From the NCBI RefSeq assembly GCF_003263785.1, contig NZ_JYJK01000012.1, positions 1 to 64,000 on the forward strand: a stretch of 64,000 bases of DNA, in the 5' to 3' direction. A program made the position numbers and the translations under genes. The notes beneath the pieces were generated by a model that saw only the letters and a list, made by a program, of their open reading frames with translations, ran no database searches and was not told the origin of the DNA. The stretch is from Vibrio variabilis (GTDB lineage: Bacteria; Pseudomonadota; Gammaproteobacteria; Enterobacterales; Vibrionaceae). Within the stretch, counting starts at the first letter, position 1. Every line of letters starts with the position of its first letter. Shown in pieces: positions 1 to 10,854 of the stretch.

Positions 1-1317
1 TTTTGCCGCGTCGCATGGAACGAGGGTATGTTTCTGCGTCCTCAACATTTTCAGCAACAAGAGAGAAGCATTTATTCTCGCCTTTATCAAAGTCTGGCGG
101 TTGTGAACCCTTACTTTTGGGGGATCTATGACTTGGATATCGACTATTCATTGTTGTCCAATGGCCAGTTTGCTTTGACTCGCTTTCAAGGTTATCTACC
201 AACGGGTGCAGGCGTCCTGTCGCCAGAGCGAGACTCATTGCCAAAACCTAAGTGTCTAACAAGTGAAGTACGCGATGAAGTTATCTATTTAGCGGTGCCG
301 TCTGCCACTGCATCAGGGCAGAACTTAGCAGAACGCGAAACAGCACAATGTCGATATTATGTTGATGAGGTGAGCATTAACGATACTAGTTTGAATGATG
401 ATACGAATGAAATCATTCAGATAGCAAGATTGAATACAGAACTTAAGTTAGAGTCTGAGCCGTTGGCAGGCTTTGATACTGTTGCCATTGCGCGAATACA
501 CTCTGTCACGGAAGAAGGGGCAGTCGTACTCGATAAACGTTACATCCCACCGTTGCTCAACTGTGCAGCTCATCAAGAAGTTATGCGCTCGCTAAAAGAC
601 TTACATGGAACATTAAAGCAGCGAGCTGACTCCCTGGCTGGTCGAATTGGTTCGAGTCAAAGTAGTGCCAGTTCTATCGTTGATTTTCTCATGTTACAGG
701 TGCTTAACCGCTTTGATGGTGTACTGTCACACGTGCTTTCGACCAAACAGATTCATCCAGAATCTTTGTATTCTCAGTGCGCTGCGCTAGCGGGTGAGTT
801 AGCGACTTTTTCCAATCAAAGCAAGCGTATGCCGACACTTCCACCTTATCAGCACGACAATCTTAGCCAAACTCTTGGAGAGCTCTTTACGGCGTTGAGC
901 CAAAGCATGGGCACTGTCCTTGAACAAACCGCACATCAATTACCACTTGAGAGTTCGCACTATGGCATCAGATTCAGTCGACTAGAAGATAAGCTGTTGC
1001 TTGAGCAAGCTGAGTTCGTTATTGCGGTGAGAGCAGACGTCACTACCGACGAGCTTCGCGCTCGATTCCCAAATCAAGTCAAAGTGGGACCGGTTGAGCA
1101 TATTCGTGATCTGATTAATAACCAGCTTTCTGGTGTGCCCGTGGCTTCATTGCCAGCCGCGCCAAGGCAAGTTCCTTATCATGCTGGCTTTCATTACTTC
1201 AAGTTAGACAAGACGAGCCAGTACTGGGCACGACTCAAAACAAGTGGCGGTATTGCTATTCATCTTTCAGGTTTGTATCCGGAGCTGGACATGCAGCTTT
1301 GGGCCATTCGTCAATAG
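1..1317 (+). CDS. tssK: TssK, T6SS baseplate protein (5' partial)
   Basis: TssK links the T6SS baseplate wedge (TssE, F, G) to the membrane complex. The reading frame is open from base 1, giving FCRVAWNEGM before the first in-window ATG at 28. The family normally carries the motif WNEGMFLRPQHFQQQ close to residue 1, so only a few N-terminal residues are missing and the ATG at 28 is internal. The 438 visible residues are near full family length and end at TAG 1315-1317. tssL starts 19 bases downstream, and the whole cluster reads on the + strand as one probable operon. Confidence 0.93.
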   Translation, partial: FCRVAWNEGMFLRPQHFQQQERSIYSRLYQSLAVVNPYFWGIYDLDIDYSLLSNGQFALTRFQGYLPTGAGVLSPERDSLPKPKCLTSEVRDEVIYLAVPSATASGQNLAERETAQCRYYVDEVSINDTSLNDDTNEIIQIARLNTELKLESEPLAGFDTVAIARIHSVTEEGAVVLDKRYIPPLLNCAAHQEVMRSLKDLHGTLKQRADSLAGRIGSSQSSASSIVDFLMLQVLNRFDGVLSHVLSTKQIHPESLYSQCAALAGELATFSNQSKRMPTLPPYQHDNLSQTLGELFTALSQSMGTVLEQTAHQLPLESSHYGIRFSRLEDKLLLEQAEFVIAVRADVTTDELRARFPNQVKVGPVEHIRDLINNQLSGVPVASLPAAPRQVPYHAGFHYFKLDKTSQYWARLKTSGGIAIHLSGLYPELDMQLWAIRQ

Positions 1318-1336
1318 TGTGAGCAGGATAACTAGT

Positions 1337-2625
1337 ATGACAGACGCAACCATTATCAAACCGCGCCCTGGCTTGAGAACAGGTAACAACAAGGCCGCTC
1401 CCAGGCCACAAGTATCCTCTGATGCAACGGTGGTCGCGACACCGACAACCAATAAAACGACGCTGATGCCGCTTCCAATGTTGGGTACTAACCCATTACT
1501 TGAGAGCGCCAGTACCATTTTATCGATGGTGAATCAGGTTCGTTGTACACCGACTCATGCAGACACCAAGGTTCTCAAGCAAGCGTTCAATGATCGTTTG
1601 AACGAGTATGAGTCGAGCCTTAAATATGCACAGATAAACCAAGCAAGTTTGGATGCTGCAATGTTTTGCTTGTGCTGTTTGATTGACGAAACCGTGCTGA
1701 ATACTCAGTGGGGGGAGAATCTGAGTGGGGACAAGAGAGTTTGCTGTCTATGTTGCATTCACAAACATCAGGTGGTGAGTACTTTTTTACGCTGCTCGAT
1801 GATCATCTGTGTGCGCCTTTCCAACATGCCCAATTGCTTGAGCTTCAATATGTGTGTTTGAGCTTGGGGTTTGTCGGTAAGTATAAGTTTGAGCAAGTCG
1901 GGCAGCAAAAATTGGAGGAGTACCGACAGCATGTTTTTTCGTCTCTAGAGCAGGTAAATGGTGAAGTCGAAGAAAGTTTGTCTATCCAAACTTATCCGGT
2001 TGTTGAAATCAAAAATGAGAGTGAGATTGGCATACCCACATGGTTAGTTGTGAGTGTATTTGGGGCTTTGCTTCTGTCGTTATTTCTATTCAGTCGTTAC
2101 ACCATCAATCAACACTCTGATCCCGTGTTTAATCAAATCCAATCTTTAGCTCAATGGGCGCCAGCGCAGGAGACAGAGAGTCTTATTGATGAAGCAGAAT
2201 TGCGATTACTGCAGCAGCGTCTTAACACGGAAGTGGAAAGAGGGCTTATTCGGATCGAGCCGATGAGAGACAGAGTGCGTTTCACTATTGCTTCACATGA
2301 ACTTTTTGCCCCGGGAAGTGCGGATATTAAAGCGTCCTTTATCCCGATACTGCAGAAGTTATCCCGCGCGCTGGAGTCGACAGATGGACGGATTCTCATT
2401 ACCGGTCATACCGATAGTCAGCCGATCATCACCAGTCGTTTTCCTTCAAACTGGCACCTTTCACTTGCAAGAGCAACCTCGGTCGCTGACACCATGTCGG
2501 TTGGGACATTATTGAGAGGGCGTCTGTGGCCGGAAGGCAGAGGCGAATCAGAGCCGGTTCAGGGTAATTCGACGCAGTCTGAGCGTGCTCAGAATCGTCG
2601 TGTTGAAGTTGATTTGTTGAACTAG
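1337..2625 (+). CDS. tssL: TssL (DotU/IcmH) with OmpA-like C-terminal domain; frameshifted
   Basis: TssL is an inner-membrane component that binds TssM and recruits the baseplate. The frame from ATG 1337 gives a proline-rich N terminus and the cytoplasmic DotU domain up to IDETVLNTQWG. It then leaves frame at a G6 run (1710-1715) and resumes in the next frame as ESEWGQESLLSMLHSQTSGG. One extra G restores a continuous protein of about 429 residues. It continues with one membrane span (IPTWLVVSVFGALLLSLFLF) and a periplasmic OmpA/peptidoglycan-binding domain (LITGHTDSQP, QNRRVEVDLL). The fused OmpA domain marks the extended TssL subfamily, which can anchor to peptidoglycan without a separate TagL. 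The break is probably a sequencing error. Confidence 0.88.
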
Positions 2626-2644
2626 GTAAGGGCGGACGTTGTTG

Positions 2645-5600
2645 ATGGGATTGGTATTCAAAAAAATCGCGCTAGTGCTTCGTTCGAAGTGGACGCTTTT
2701 GTTAGTTGGCTTTCTTGCGTTTGCTTTCATCATTTGGTTTGGAGGCCCACTTGTCGCTATTGCTGGCAAAACGCCACTTGCAGATGCCGTAATGCGTTTG
2801 TTTGTTATTGCTGTATTTGCAGTACTGGTTGTTGGCTATCAATGGGGGCGCCATGCTGTAGAGAAAAAGCATCAACAAGCTGCGGTACAAACCTTACTCG
2901 AAGGGGAAGATGGAGAGACCACGGATGAAGCCAGCATCCATGAGGTAGATACGTTACGTGAGCGTATTCAAGCTGCGATAGAGGTTTTGAAAAAGTCGAA
3001 GCTGACTGGTGGGCTCGGCATATATCAACTTCCTTGGTACGTGATGATTGGCCCACCGGGCACCGGAAAAACCACGGCTCTGCAAAACTCGGGATTGGAA
3101 TTTCCACTCAAAGATAAATTGGGTACTGACCCGCTATCGGGTGTTGGCGGGACTCGTTTTTGTGATTGGTGGTTTACCAACAGAGCCGTGCTCATTGATA
3201 CAGCCGGTCGCTATACCACCCAAGATAGTCACAGTGTCAGAGATTCTAGAGCCTGGCTTGGATTTTTGGGGCTCCTTAAAAAATATCGAACTCGTCGACC
3301 GATTAATGGCGCGATTGTCACTATCAGTCTCGTTGACCTAATCCAGCAGACTCGCACTGAACGAAACCTCCATGCTCGGACGATAAAACAGCGCATATTA
3401 GAGCTCAAAAACCAACTAGGGCTGCAGTTTCCGGTCTATGTCATGTTAACCAAAGCGGATTTGGTTGCTGGATTTAGCGAGTACTTTGATGACCTAAGCG
3501 CAAGGGAGCGTGAGCAGTTTTGGGGGTGACATTCCCAATGGAGGCAAACAATCCAGAGGCGGGTGTGGTCGGCGAGTTTAATCGTGAATTTAGAAAGCTA
3601 CTTGAGCAAATTCAGGCGCGTTTAAACCAGCGGTTACAGCAAGAGCGCGTGGTTGATAAACGCAGCCTTATTTTTGAATTTCCCAAGCAGCTTCAGTTGC
3701 TACAGCCTGTGATTGACGACTTTTTAAAAGAGATTTTCCTTCCAAATGCGTTTGAAGAGGCGCCAATGCTTCGTGGGGTGTTTTTAGTCAGTGCCGCTCA
3801 ACAAGGTAAGCCGATAGATCAGGTCGCAGAAGGTACATCTAACCACCTAGGACTAGGGCAGATTGTGACGCCCCAACAAGCTACGGCTACCAAGGCCTTT
3901 TTTCTGAAGGATGCGTTTGAAAACATCATTTTTAAAGAGCAGTTTGTCGGAACGGTAAACCGCAAGCACCAGAAATTTACCTTGTTGGCGCAGCGAACGG
4001 TCATTGCTGTATGCAGCGCGCTTTTAATCATCTGCGGTGCGCTTTGGTATAACAGTTACCAATGGAACAAACGATTGGTTGATAGCTCTGCGTCAGCTAT
4101 TGCCAAGTATCAACATTTGGTTGAGCCTGAACTGACGCTTCAAAGTGATATTTTTACGCTTGTTCAAGCATTGAATACGCTTCGTGATTTGCCTGCGGGA
4201 TATTCTAATAAAATGCCCGAAGAGAGCGTGGTTAATATGGGGCTATACCAAGGTGACAAAATCGGTTTGCCTTCAAAGCTTGCCTACGAGCGCGCTTTAT
4301 CGGTGTTCTTCTCTAAATATCTGACCGATGTGCTGGTCACAGAGATGCGACACAATGAGTCTTATCTTGAGTATCTCTACGAAACACTCAAAACCTACCT
4401 AATGCTGGTGGATACCACTCATCGCAACGAAGACGACATCATGAGTTGGTTCGAAGTGTATTTTGAAAGAGCCTACACCGGCGAAGTCAATCAAGTGTTG
4501 CGCAGCGAACTGCTTCTACACGTGCGTAGCTTGCTCGCATTGCCAACCAACACTGTGATTCGTGATGACGACGCTGTTACTCAAGCACGCAGTTTACTCA
4601 CCGCCATGTCCTTATCTGAGCGTGCTTATCAACGCTTGAAGTTAGAATTCTTATCAAGTCATCTCCCTGATTTTAACTTACGAGATGTAGTAGGACGCCG
4701 TGGACGTCAAGTATTGTCACTTGATAACGATGTGCCTGAAACTATTCCTGGTTTCTACACCTATAACGGTTACCACGGAATATTTCGTCTAGAAAATAGT
4801 CGAGTGGTCAAACGCTTGATGGAGGACAGTTGGGTATATGGCGATCAATTAACGATAGATGAATCTACCCGTGAGGCAGTGATTGACTCGGTTAATGAAC
4901 GTTATTTCAAAGACTATATTCATCATTGGCAACAGCTGTTAAGCGGTGTTCGCTTGGCCTCTTTTTCCAGTGTGCCGCAAGGCCTTGAAGTCACTCAAGC
5001 CCTTACTAGTTCGGAGCAACCAATCCAAAGCGTCATTACTGCGGCGCAACAAGAACTTCGCCTGACTCAAGTTTCGGTGGATGAAAACATTGAAGCGGCT
5101 GCAGAAGTCGCAGGCAATGTGGCAGATGTGGCGCTTCGAAACCAAAAGGCCCGTCTCAATCGCTTTATGCCTAGCGATACCGCCAAATTGAGATTGGCGT
5201 TACCCGGGCAAGAAGTTGAGGATGCGTTTATCGACTTGCTAAGCGTAACGGATGACGATCTCGCGTTGCTGTCTAAGTCGATTGTGTCCGTGGACAATTA
5301 CTTAGAGGGTCTATCCGAATCTAGGCAGAAGGGCGCATTTGCGAGCTTGGCCGAAGGCGGCAGTATTTCTCGAGTGATGAGCGATATGCGAGGTGTCCAG
5401 CGCACCTTACCTAAGCCGTTTTCACAGTGGACAGCGCAGTTGGCGGCTCAAACGTCGGCATTGGCTAGCGAGGTGCTCAGGTACATGTGAACAAGCTTTG
5501 GCATCAGAGCATCTACCAAGAATATCAGAGTGCACTTTACGGCAAGTATCCCTTCAATCCAAAAGCAAAACAAGAAGCGAATATCAAAGACTTCGCTCGT

Positions 5601-6170
5601 TTCTTTGGCTATGGCGGCAAGTTTGATCAGTTCTTTGAACAGTACTTACAAGCTTCTGTCGACACCACAGGTAAGCGTTGGGTGCTGGAAAAAAACGTCG
5701 GAATTGACCAAGCATCACTCACTTTGTTTCAGCAGGCACGTCGAATTAGAAACATGTTTTTTGAGCCAGGAACCCAAAAGCTGCGTCTCGAATTTGGCCT
5801 TAAACCTCTCTACTTAGATGGGCACATCAATAATTTACGTGTCGAGCTTGGTGAGCAAGCGTTGATTTACCGACATGGTCCCCAGCGCGTCTCTCAATTT
5901 GTTTGGCCAGCACCCTCAAAATCGGATACTCGATTGTCGTTTGTTCCTCCTAAGTCAGGCCATGCAGTCTCAGAAACTTATCGTGGAGATTGGGGCTTGT
6001 TTAGGATGCTTGACCAACTTGCAGCGCAGCGTCCGGAGTCTCGCTCAGACAATGTGCTGGATATCGTTATTAAAGGTAATCGCGCCAAGCTAGTACTGAT
6101 TCCAGCGACGACGCAACACCCTTTTTGGTCGTCAGATTTAACGAGGTTTGTATGTCCCAGCAAGCTTTAA
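2645..6170 (+). CDS. tssM: TssM (IcmF), T6SS membrane-complex protein; two frameshifts
   Basis: TssM spans the inner membrane and periplasm and forms the T6SS trans-envelope channel with TssJ and TssL. Two N-terminal membrane spans are followed by a cytoplasmic NTPase-like domain with Walker [10 protein letters not shown] at about residues 136-144. A third span (VIAVCSALLIICGALWY) leads to a long periplasmic part ending DLTRFVCPSKL, a typical TssM end. The frame breaks at a G5 run (3522-3526): SAREREQFWG continues as VTFPMEANNPE if one G is added. It breaks again near 5471-5483, where SALASEVL continues into VNKLWHQSIYQEYQ with one extra base. Repaired length is about 1175 residues, normal for the family. 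Starts at TTG 2639 or 2642 are possible. The end overlaps tagF by 19 bases. Confidence 0.88.
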
Positions 6171-6838
6171 AAGGCTTTGGTTATTTTGGAAAAGTGCCTA
6201 CTCGTGGTGACTTTATTCAAAGTCAGCTACCGGAAGAGTTTGTCTCTGCTTGGCGAGAATGGTTGCAAGCGGTGACAGCTGTGAGTCGTGAACAATTGGC
6301 AGACAATTGGCTTGAGCTCTATTTAATCAGCCCTATCTGGCACTTTTCGCTCGCACCACAAGTGTGTGGAGAACCTGCAGTGATAGGCACCTTGATGCCA
6401 AGTGTTGATCAGGTTGGCCGCCATTTTTATATGACGATTGCCAAGCCAGTACAGGGAGATCATTTGGCGTATTGGGAAGACAGGCAGTGGAGCGAAAGCG
6501 CGGAAAGCAAAATCTTGCATCTTTTAGAAGATGATATCGATGTGGTTCGGTGGGCTGATGGACTAAAAGTGGTCGACTGGGTCGAGAGCATAGAAGAGAG
6601 CGGCTCAGTACAAGACTTTTCTTCTGCCTCAGAGCAAATGATATTGGTGGCCAATCAATCGGTAACAGTGTCCCAGCTAAATCGTCAACTGCTTAAGTCA
6701 CGGTTTCAGCGTCCTTGTGTCTGGTGGACTCAAGGCTCAGAGCACATTCCGGCGTGCACGATAGTGTCTGAGAGTTTGCCTATGGTGAGCCAGTTTTCAG
6801 CCATGTTGGATGGCAATTGGTCACAGTGGGGGTGGTAG
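6152..6838 (+). CDS. tagF: TagF, T6SS-associated regulatory protein
   Basis: TagF (DUF2094, the BMA_A0400 family) is a repressor of T6SS firing that acts through Fha-type proteins. The N terminus GYFGKVPTRGDFIQSQLP and the segment WHFSLAPQVCGEPAVIGTLM are diagnostic. I chose ATG 6152 (MSQQALKGFGYFGK) because it matches the usual start; the frame is open further upstream inside tssM, which is unlikely to be translated. The 228 residues match single-domain TagF. It is followed directly by the phosphatase pppA, with which it is often paired. Confidence 0.88.
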   Translation: MSQQALKGFGYFGKVPTRGDFIQSQLPEEFVSAWREWLQAVTAVSREQLADNWLELYLISPIWHFSLAPQVCGEPAVIGTLMPSVDQVGRHFYMTIAKPVQGDHLAYWEDRQWSESAESKILHLLEDDIDVVRWADGLKVVDWVESIEESGSVQDFSSASEQMILVANQSVTVSQLNRQLLKSRFQRPCVWWTQGSEHIPACTIVSESLPMVSQFSAMLDGNWSQWGW

Positions 6839-7641
6839 TGGGGAATCAACATCAAGGCTTCGTGTTTTCCAGTTTTGTTAAGTCGCACCCGGGTAAGGTT
6901 CGTCCACACAATGAAGACCGCGCTAGCGGATGGGATGAATCTGGTGTTTGGGTGGTCGCTGATGGTATGGGAGGCCACGAAGCGGGTGATATTGCAAGTC
7001 AAATGGTGATTGACGGGATAAAGGAATATTTAGATTTCACACCAAGTTCATTCGTTGATAGTGACGGACTGATAGCAGCGTTAGAGCGCATCAATCTTTC
7101 AATACTTGAATACTCGCAGCGATGTCACCTGGGAAAAACTGTGGGCACAACGGTGGTTGTACTGCTGATTAAAGAGGGACTGTTTCATTGTTTGTGGCTG
7201 GGTGACAGCAGAATGTATTTGATGAGGCACGGCCACTTTGCACGAAAAACGCGAGATCACAGCCAGGTCATGGAGATGGTAGATCAAGGGCTGATACAAG
7301 AGCGAGACGCAGAAAACCATCCTCTGTCAAATGTGATTACTCGTGCGCTCGGCGTATCAAGCGATTTGGTGGTGTCACAAGTGTCAGGTCAACTGCTTGT
7401 TGGCGACGTTTTTTTGCTTTGCTCAGATGGATTAACCAAAGAGCTTTCGGATAACGAAATAGCTAAGTGCTTATCGGCAAATGATATTAACGAGTCTGGG
7501 TTGGCAATGATGCACTCTGCATTGGTAAAAGGAGCCAGTGACAATGTGTCTTGTGTTGTCACTAAAGTCGAGTTTGAGCCACAGCAAAGTACAAGGAACC
7601 GCGATGACGACACGGTACCCGTGTTTGCTCACCGTAGCTAG
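6838..7641 (+). CDS. pppA: PppA-type PP2C serine/threonine phosphatase
   Basis: This is a cytoplasmic metal-dependent PP2C phosphatase that opposes the T6SS kinase PpkA and resets Fha phosphorylation. The PP2C motifs appear in order: RPHNEDRASGW, VVADGMGGHEAGD, GDSRMYLMRHG, LLCSDGLTKELSD and GASDNVSCVV. The aspartates of DGMGG and SDG are the metal ligands. The start is GTG 6838, overlapping the tagF stop by one base (TAGTG). TTG 6817 in the same frame is an alternative. Finding pppA predicts a cognate kinase and an FHA protein, which are probably left of the window. Length is 267 residues. Confidence 0.87.
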   Translation: MGNQHQGFVFSSFVKSHPGKVRPHNEDRASGWDESGVWVVADGMGGHEAGDIASQMVIDGIKEYLDFTPSSFVDSDGLIAALERINLSILEYSQRCHLGKTVGTTVVVLLIKEGLFHCLWLGDSRMYLMRHGHFARKTRDHSQVMEMVDQGLIQERDAENHPLSNVITRALGVSSDLVVSQVSGQLLVGDVFLLCSDGLTKELSDNEIAKCLSANDINESGLAMMHSALVKGASDNVSCVVTKVEFEPQQSTRNRDDDTVPVFAHRS

Positions 7642-7652
7642 AGGAAGACAGG

Positions 7653-8771
7653 ATGTTTATTGAACCGCCAAGTATCGACCTTGAGCAGTTAAAAGCGCCA
7701 ATTTCTAACGACTTACCGTGTGGAAGTGACCCTAGAACGGATTTATCGCCGCTGTCGGTTTATTTCTCATTGAAAGATGTGCGTAGCCAGGCTCGCAGCG
7801 CGGAGAGAGCGGCGCTGGTGGATAACGAGCCGTTACTGAGCCTCGCTCACTTATGGGATCCGATCATGGAGTCGGTACCTAATGCTCTAGTCGAGGATTG
7901 TCGAGATCTTGAACTGGCAGCTTGGTTGATTGAAGCCAGTATTCGCCGTTCAAGTTTTAAAGGCTTGGCGCTTGGATGTGACGTTGCCAGTGTCTTGATT
8001 GAAAACCATTGGCACGAGCTCTATCCAGAGCAAGACGAAGATGGACCGGTAAGTAAAGTGCTGCCGTTATTGGGGCTTAATGGTATGGACGGAGAGGGGA
8101 CGCTATTGATGCCAATTGCATCGCTGCCTCTCACGGAACTTATCGAAGATCGACAGTATTCACTGTGGGAGTTTGAACAAGCCTCTGACATCGAACGTTT
8201 AGACAAAGATAAACGAGAGCAAAAACACAGTGCGGGCGCGGTCAGTCTTGAGGAAATCAAGACCAATGTTAAGGCGAGCTCTGCCCACTATTTTTCTTCG
8301 TTGCTGGAAGATATTGAGCAAGCACAGCGTGCCTATCAGCGCTTGACTATGGCCATAGATGGCGCGGTAGGCACGCCCCAACCAAGCTCTCACATCACCC
8401 GGCGGTTAACCGCTTGTAAGGATGCGGTGTTGTTCCTTGCTGAAGATAAGTTGGCGGAACACACCAAGCAAAATGATACCAGTGAGATTTCTGGTGAAGG
8501 CGCGATTGAGCCAATTCCAGACAACCAGAGTGGACAGGTTTCGGTTAATGCAGCGATCCAAAACCGCATGGACGCGATTGCGCAGCTCGAGAAAATTGCT
8601 TCGTTTTTTAAGCAAACAGAGCCTCACTCCCCCATGGCTTATGGCATCGAACAAGTCGTTCGCTGGAGTGAGATGACGCTGCCCGATCTGCTTCAAGAGT
8701 TGATTTCTGATAAGGACGCTCGCACAGGATACTTCCGATTAACGGGAATTCGTGCAGAGCAACAAGAATAG
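7653..8771 (+). CDS. tssA: TssA, T6SS baseplate/sheath assembly protein
   Basis: TssA primes assembly of the T6SS tail and caps or stabilises the growing sheath. The N-terminal ImpA_N domain is clear: ISNDLPCGSDPRTDLSP at the start and NWHELYPEQDEDG-like spacing at ENHWHELYPEQ. The rest is helical and lower in complexity, and the end (RTGYFRLTGIRAEQQE) is short. Its 372 residues place it with the shorter TssA forms rather than those with a large VasJ-like extension. A Shine-Dalgarno AGGAAGACAGG precedes ATG 7653. Confidence 0.87.
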   Translation: MFIEPPSIDLEQLKAPISNDLPCGSDPRTDLSPLSVYFSLKDVRSQARSAERAALVDNEPLLSLAHLWDPIMESVPNALVEDCRDLELAAWLIEASIRRSSFKGLALGCDVASVLIENHWHELYPEQDEDGPVSKVLPLLGLNGMDGEGTLLMPIASLPLTELIEDRQYSLWEFEQASDIERLDKDKREQKHSAGAVSLEEIKTNVKASSAHYFSSLLEDIEQAQRAYQRLTMAIDGAVGTPQPSSHITRRLTACKDAVLFLAEDKLAEHTKQNDTSEISGEGAIEPIPDNQSGQVSVNAAIQNRMDAIAQLEKIASFFKQTEPHSPMAYGIEQVVRWSEMTLPDLLQELISDKDARTGYFRLTGIRAEQQE

Positions 8772-8818
8772 CGTGGCGCTGATAGTAAGGCGTGAAAGTG
8801 AAGATAAAGGAGAACGTA

Positions 8819-9334
8819 ATGGATAGTATCCACGGCAAACTATCTCGGGTGCGCAAGCCGAGAGTTCATATTACTTATGATGTAGAAACCGAAGGAACAG
8901 CGGTAAAAAAGGAATTGCCCTTCGTGGTTGGCGTGATGGGAGACTTTGCTGGTGACAATCAAGCCGCTTTGAAGCCCTTAAAAGAGCGTCGCTTCATTCA
9001 AATTGATCGCGATAACTTCGATGATGTGCTCAAACGTATGAACCCAAAATTGAAATTCGCGGTGGACAATAAGCTTGCCAATGATGGTACTGAGCTTGAA
9101 GTTGATTTGGAATTTAGCGCAATGCACGATTTTGACCCTGCTGCGGTCGTTAACCAAGTCGAGCCCCTTCGTAAACTGATGGACACCCGCAATAAACTTA
9201 GAGATCTGATGACCAAAGTGGATCGTTCAGAAGATCTGGAAAATATCCTCGAACAAGTACTGAACAACACCGAATCGCTTAACGATCTTGCTAGTCAGCT
9301 AGACACTCAACCAGAGAAGGAGCCGAGCGAATGA
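8819..9334 (+). CDS. tssB: TssB (VipA), contractile sheath small subunit
   Basis: TssB forms the contractile sheath with TssC. The sequence [26 protein letters not shown] followed by [18 protein letters not shown] is the classic TssB N terminus. The C-terminal helix carries [13 protein letters not shown], the part that in other systems is exposed for ClpV or TagJ binding. ATG 8819 was chosen over the in-frame GTG 8792 because AAAGGAG lies 7 bases before it and family members begin here. Length is 171 residues. The stop overlaps the tssC start (ATGA at 9331-9334), so translation of the two partners is coupled. Confidence 0.94.
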   Translation: MDSIHGKLSRVRKPRVHITYDVETEGTAVKKELPFVVGVMGDFAGDNQAALKPLKERRFIQIDRDNFDDVLKRMNPKLKFAVDNKLANDGTELEVDLEFSAMHDFDPAAVVNQVEPLRKLMDTRNKLRDLMTKVDRSEDLENILEQVLNNTESLNDLASQLDTQPEKEPSE

Positions 9335-10823
9335 GTACAGAAGCACAAGCCACTCTCGAACCGACAGTTGAAGCAACCAGCACCACGATATTGCAGCAGG
9401 CCATTGTAGCGACTAAGCAAACCGATACCTCTCGCTCTGAAGAGCTACTTCGCACTCTGACCGAAGAAGCGCTCAATGGCACTGTTACTTGGAACAAGAA
9501 CTTAACCGTCACATTCCGTGAAGCGATTGCAGGGATTGATGAGCAGATCTCCAAACAGCTAGCAGAAGTTATGCACCACAACAGTTTTCAAAAGTTAGAA
9601 GGCTCTTGGCGTGGGTTGCAGTACTTGACGGTCAATTCGGACACCAGTCAAACACTCAAAATTCGTGTGCTAAGCATGAACAAATCTGAGCTCTATAAAG
9701 ATCTTAGTAAGGCTGTTGAGTTTGACCAAAGCCAAATATTCAAAAAGGTGTACGAATCTGAGTTTGGAACGCCTGGGGGCGAGCCATATGGCGCCTTAGT
9801 CGGCGATTATGAATTTACCAATCACCCTAAAGATATTGAGTCGCTAAGCTTGATGTCCAACGTTGCCGCTGCTGGATTCACACCATTTTTGTCAGCAGCG
9901 TCGCCTGCGCTATTTGGGTTTGATAATTGGACTGAACTGTCCAAACCGCGCGACTTGGAAAAAGTGTTCGAGTCATTGGAATACACCAAGTGGCGCTCAT
10001 TCAGAGAAAGCCCAGATTCACGCTTTGTTACTCTTGCCATGCCTCGCGTGCTAGCGCGTCTGCCATATGGCGAATCGACCACGCCTATCGAAGAGTTTCG
10101 ATATGAAGAGTTCGATCTTGATGACAAATCGGGTATGGCGAAGAACACCGAACATGACAAATATTGCTGGATGAACGCTTCTTATGTGCTAGGTGCGCGA
10201 ATGACAGAAGCATTCTCTACTTATGGATTCTGTACCGCAATTCGCGGCGCAGAGGGAGGCGGTAAGGTCAGCAATCTTCCTTCTCACGTATTTGTGTCAG
10301 ATGACGGAGATCCGGATCTGAAATGTCCAACGGAAATCGGTATCACAGACAGACGAGAGGCAGAGCTGAGTAAGCTTGGTTTCTTACCACTGTGTCACTA
10401 TAAAAATACCGATTACGCCGTGTTCTTTGGTGCGCAAACCTGTCAAAAACCTCAGAAATATAACAACCCTGATGTAACGGCAAACGCGGCCATTTCGGCA
10501 CGACTTCCATACATCATGGCCACGTCTCGATTTGCGCATTATTTGAAAGTCATGGCTCGCGACAAGATCGGCAGCTATATGGAAGCAGAAGACGTCGAAA
10601 ACTGGCTCAATCGCTGGATTTTGAGTTATGTGAATGCCTCTGAAGGCGGCGGCCAAGAGATCAGGCTAAATACCCGTTAGCTGATGCCAAAGTTCAAGTT
10701 CGAGAAATACCTGGAGCCCCGGGCTCGTACAATGCGGTCGCATGGCTTCGCCCATGGTTGCAAATGGAAGAGCTGACTACGTCGCTAAGACTGGTCGCTA
10801 AAATTCCGGAAATTGGCGGCTAA
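9331..10823 (+). CDS. tssC: TssC (VipB), contractile sheath large subunit; frameshift near the 3' end
   Basis: TssC is the main sheath subunit that wraps the Hcp tube and drives injection by contraction. Diagnostic segments are [30 protein letters not shown] and [18 protein letters not shown]. The frame stops early at 10680 after [12 protein letters not shown]. One extra G at 10664-10665 gives [19 protein letters not shown] and then the expected C terminus [20 protein letters not shown] ending at TAA 10821. The repaired protein has about 497 residues. The same segment of the second TssC (IRAKYPLNEAKIQVKEQ) supports the repair. Confidence 0.92.
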
Positions 10824-10829
10824 GGAGTA

Positions 10830-10851
10830 GGCGAACTCTAAAGAGTTCGCC
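10830..10851 (+). promoter_or_regulatory. Perfect hairpin between Shine-Dalgarno and start of the second tssC
   Basis: A 22-base perfect palindrome (ten complementary bases each side, GGCGAACTCT against AGAGTTCGCC) fills the tssC/second-tssC gap. AAGGAG (10822-10827) lies just upstream and the start codons GTG 10852, ATG 10855 and ATG 10861 lie just downstream. Unfolded, the Shine-Dalgarno is 24 or more bases from any start. Folded, it is 2-11 bases away. No T run follows, so it is not an intrinsic terminator. The effect on translation is inferred. Confidence 0.6.
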
Positions 10852-10854
10852 GTG

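Noticed and set aside
1710..1715. Programmed frameshift in tssL at the G6 run
   Set aside because: The same kind of one-base loss occurs in twelve other places without slippery heptamers or downstream pseudoknots, so an error explains it better.
10830..10851. Intrinsic terminator between the two tssC genes
   Set aside because: The stem is strong but no T run follows, and the downstream gene starts at once.
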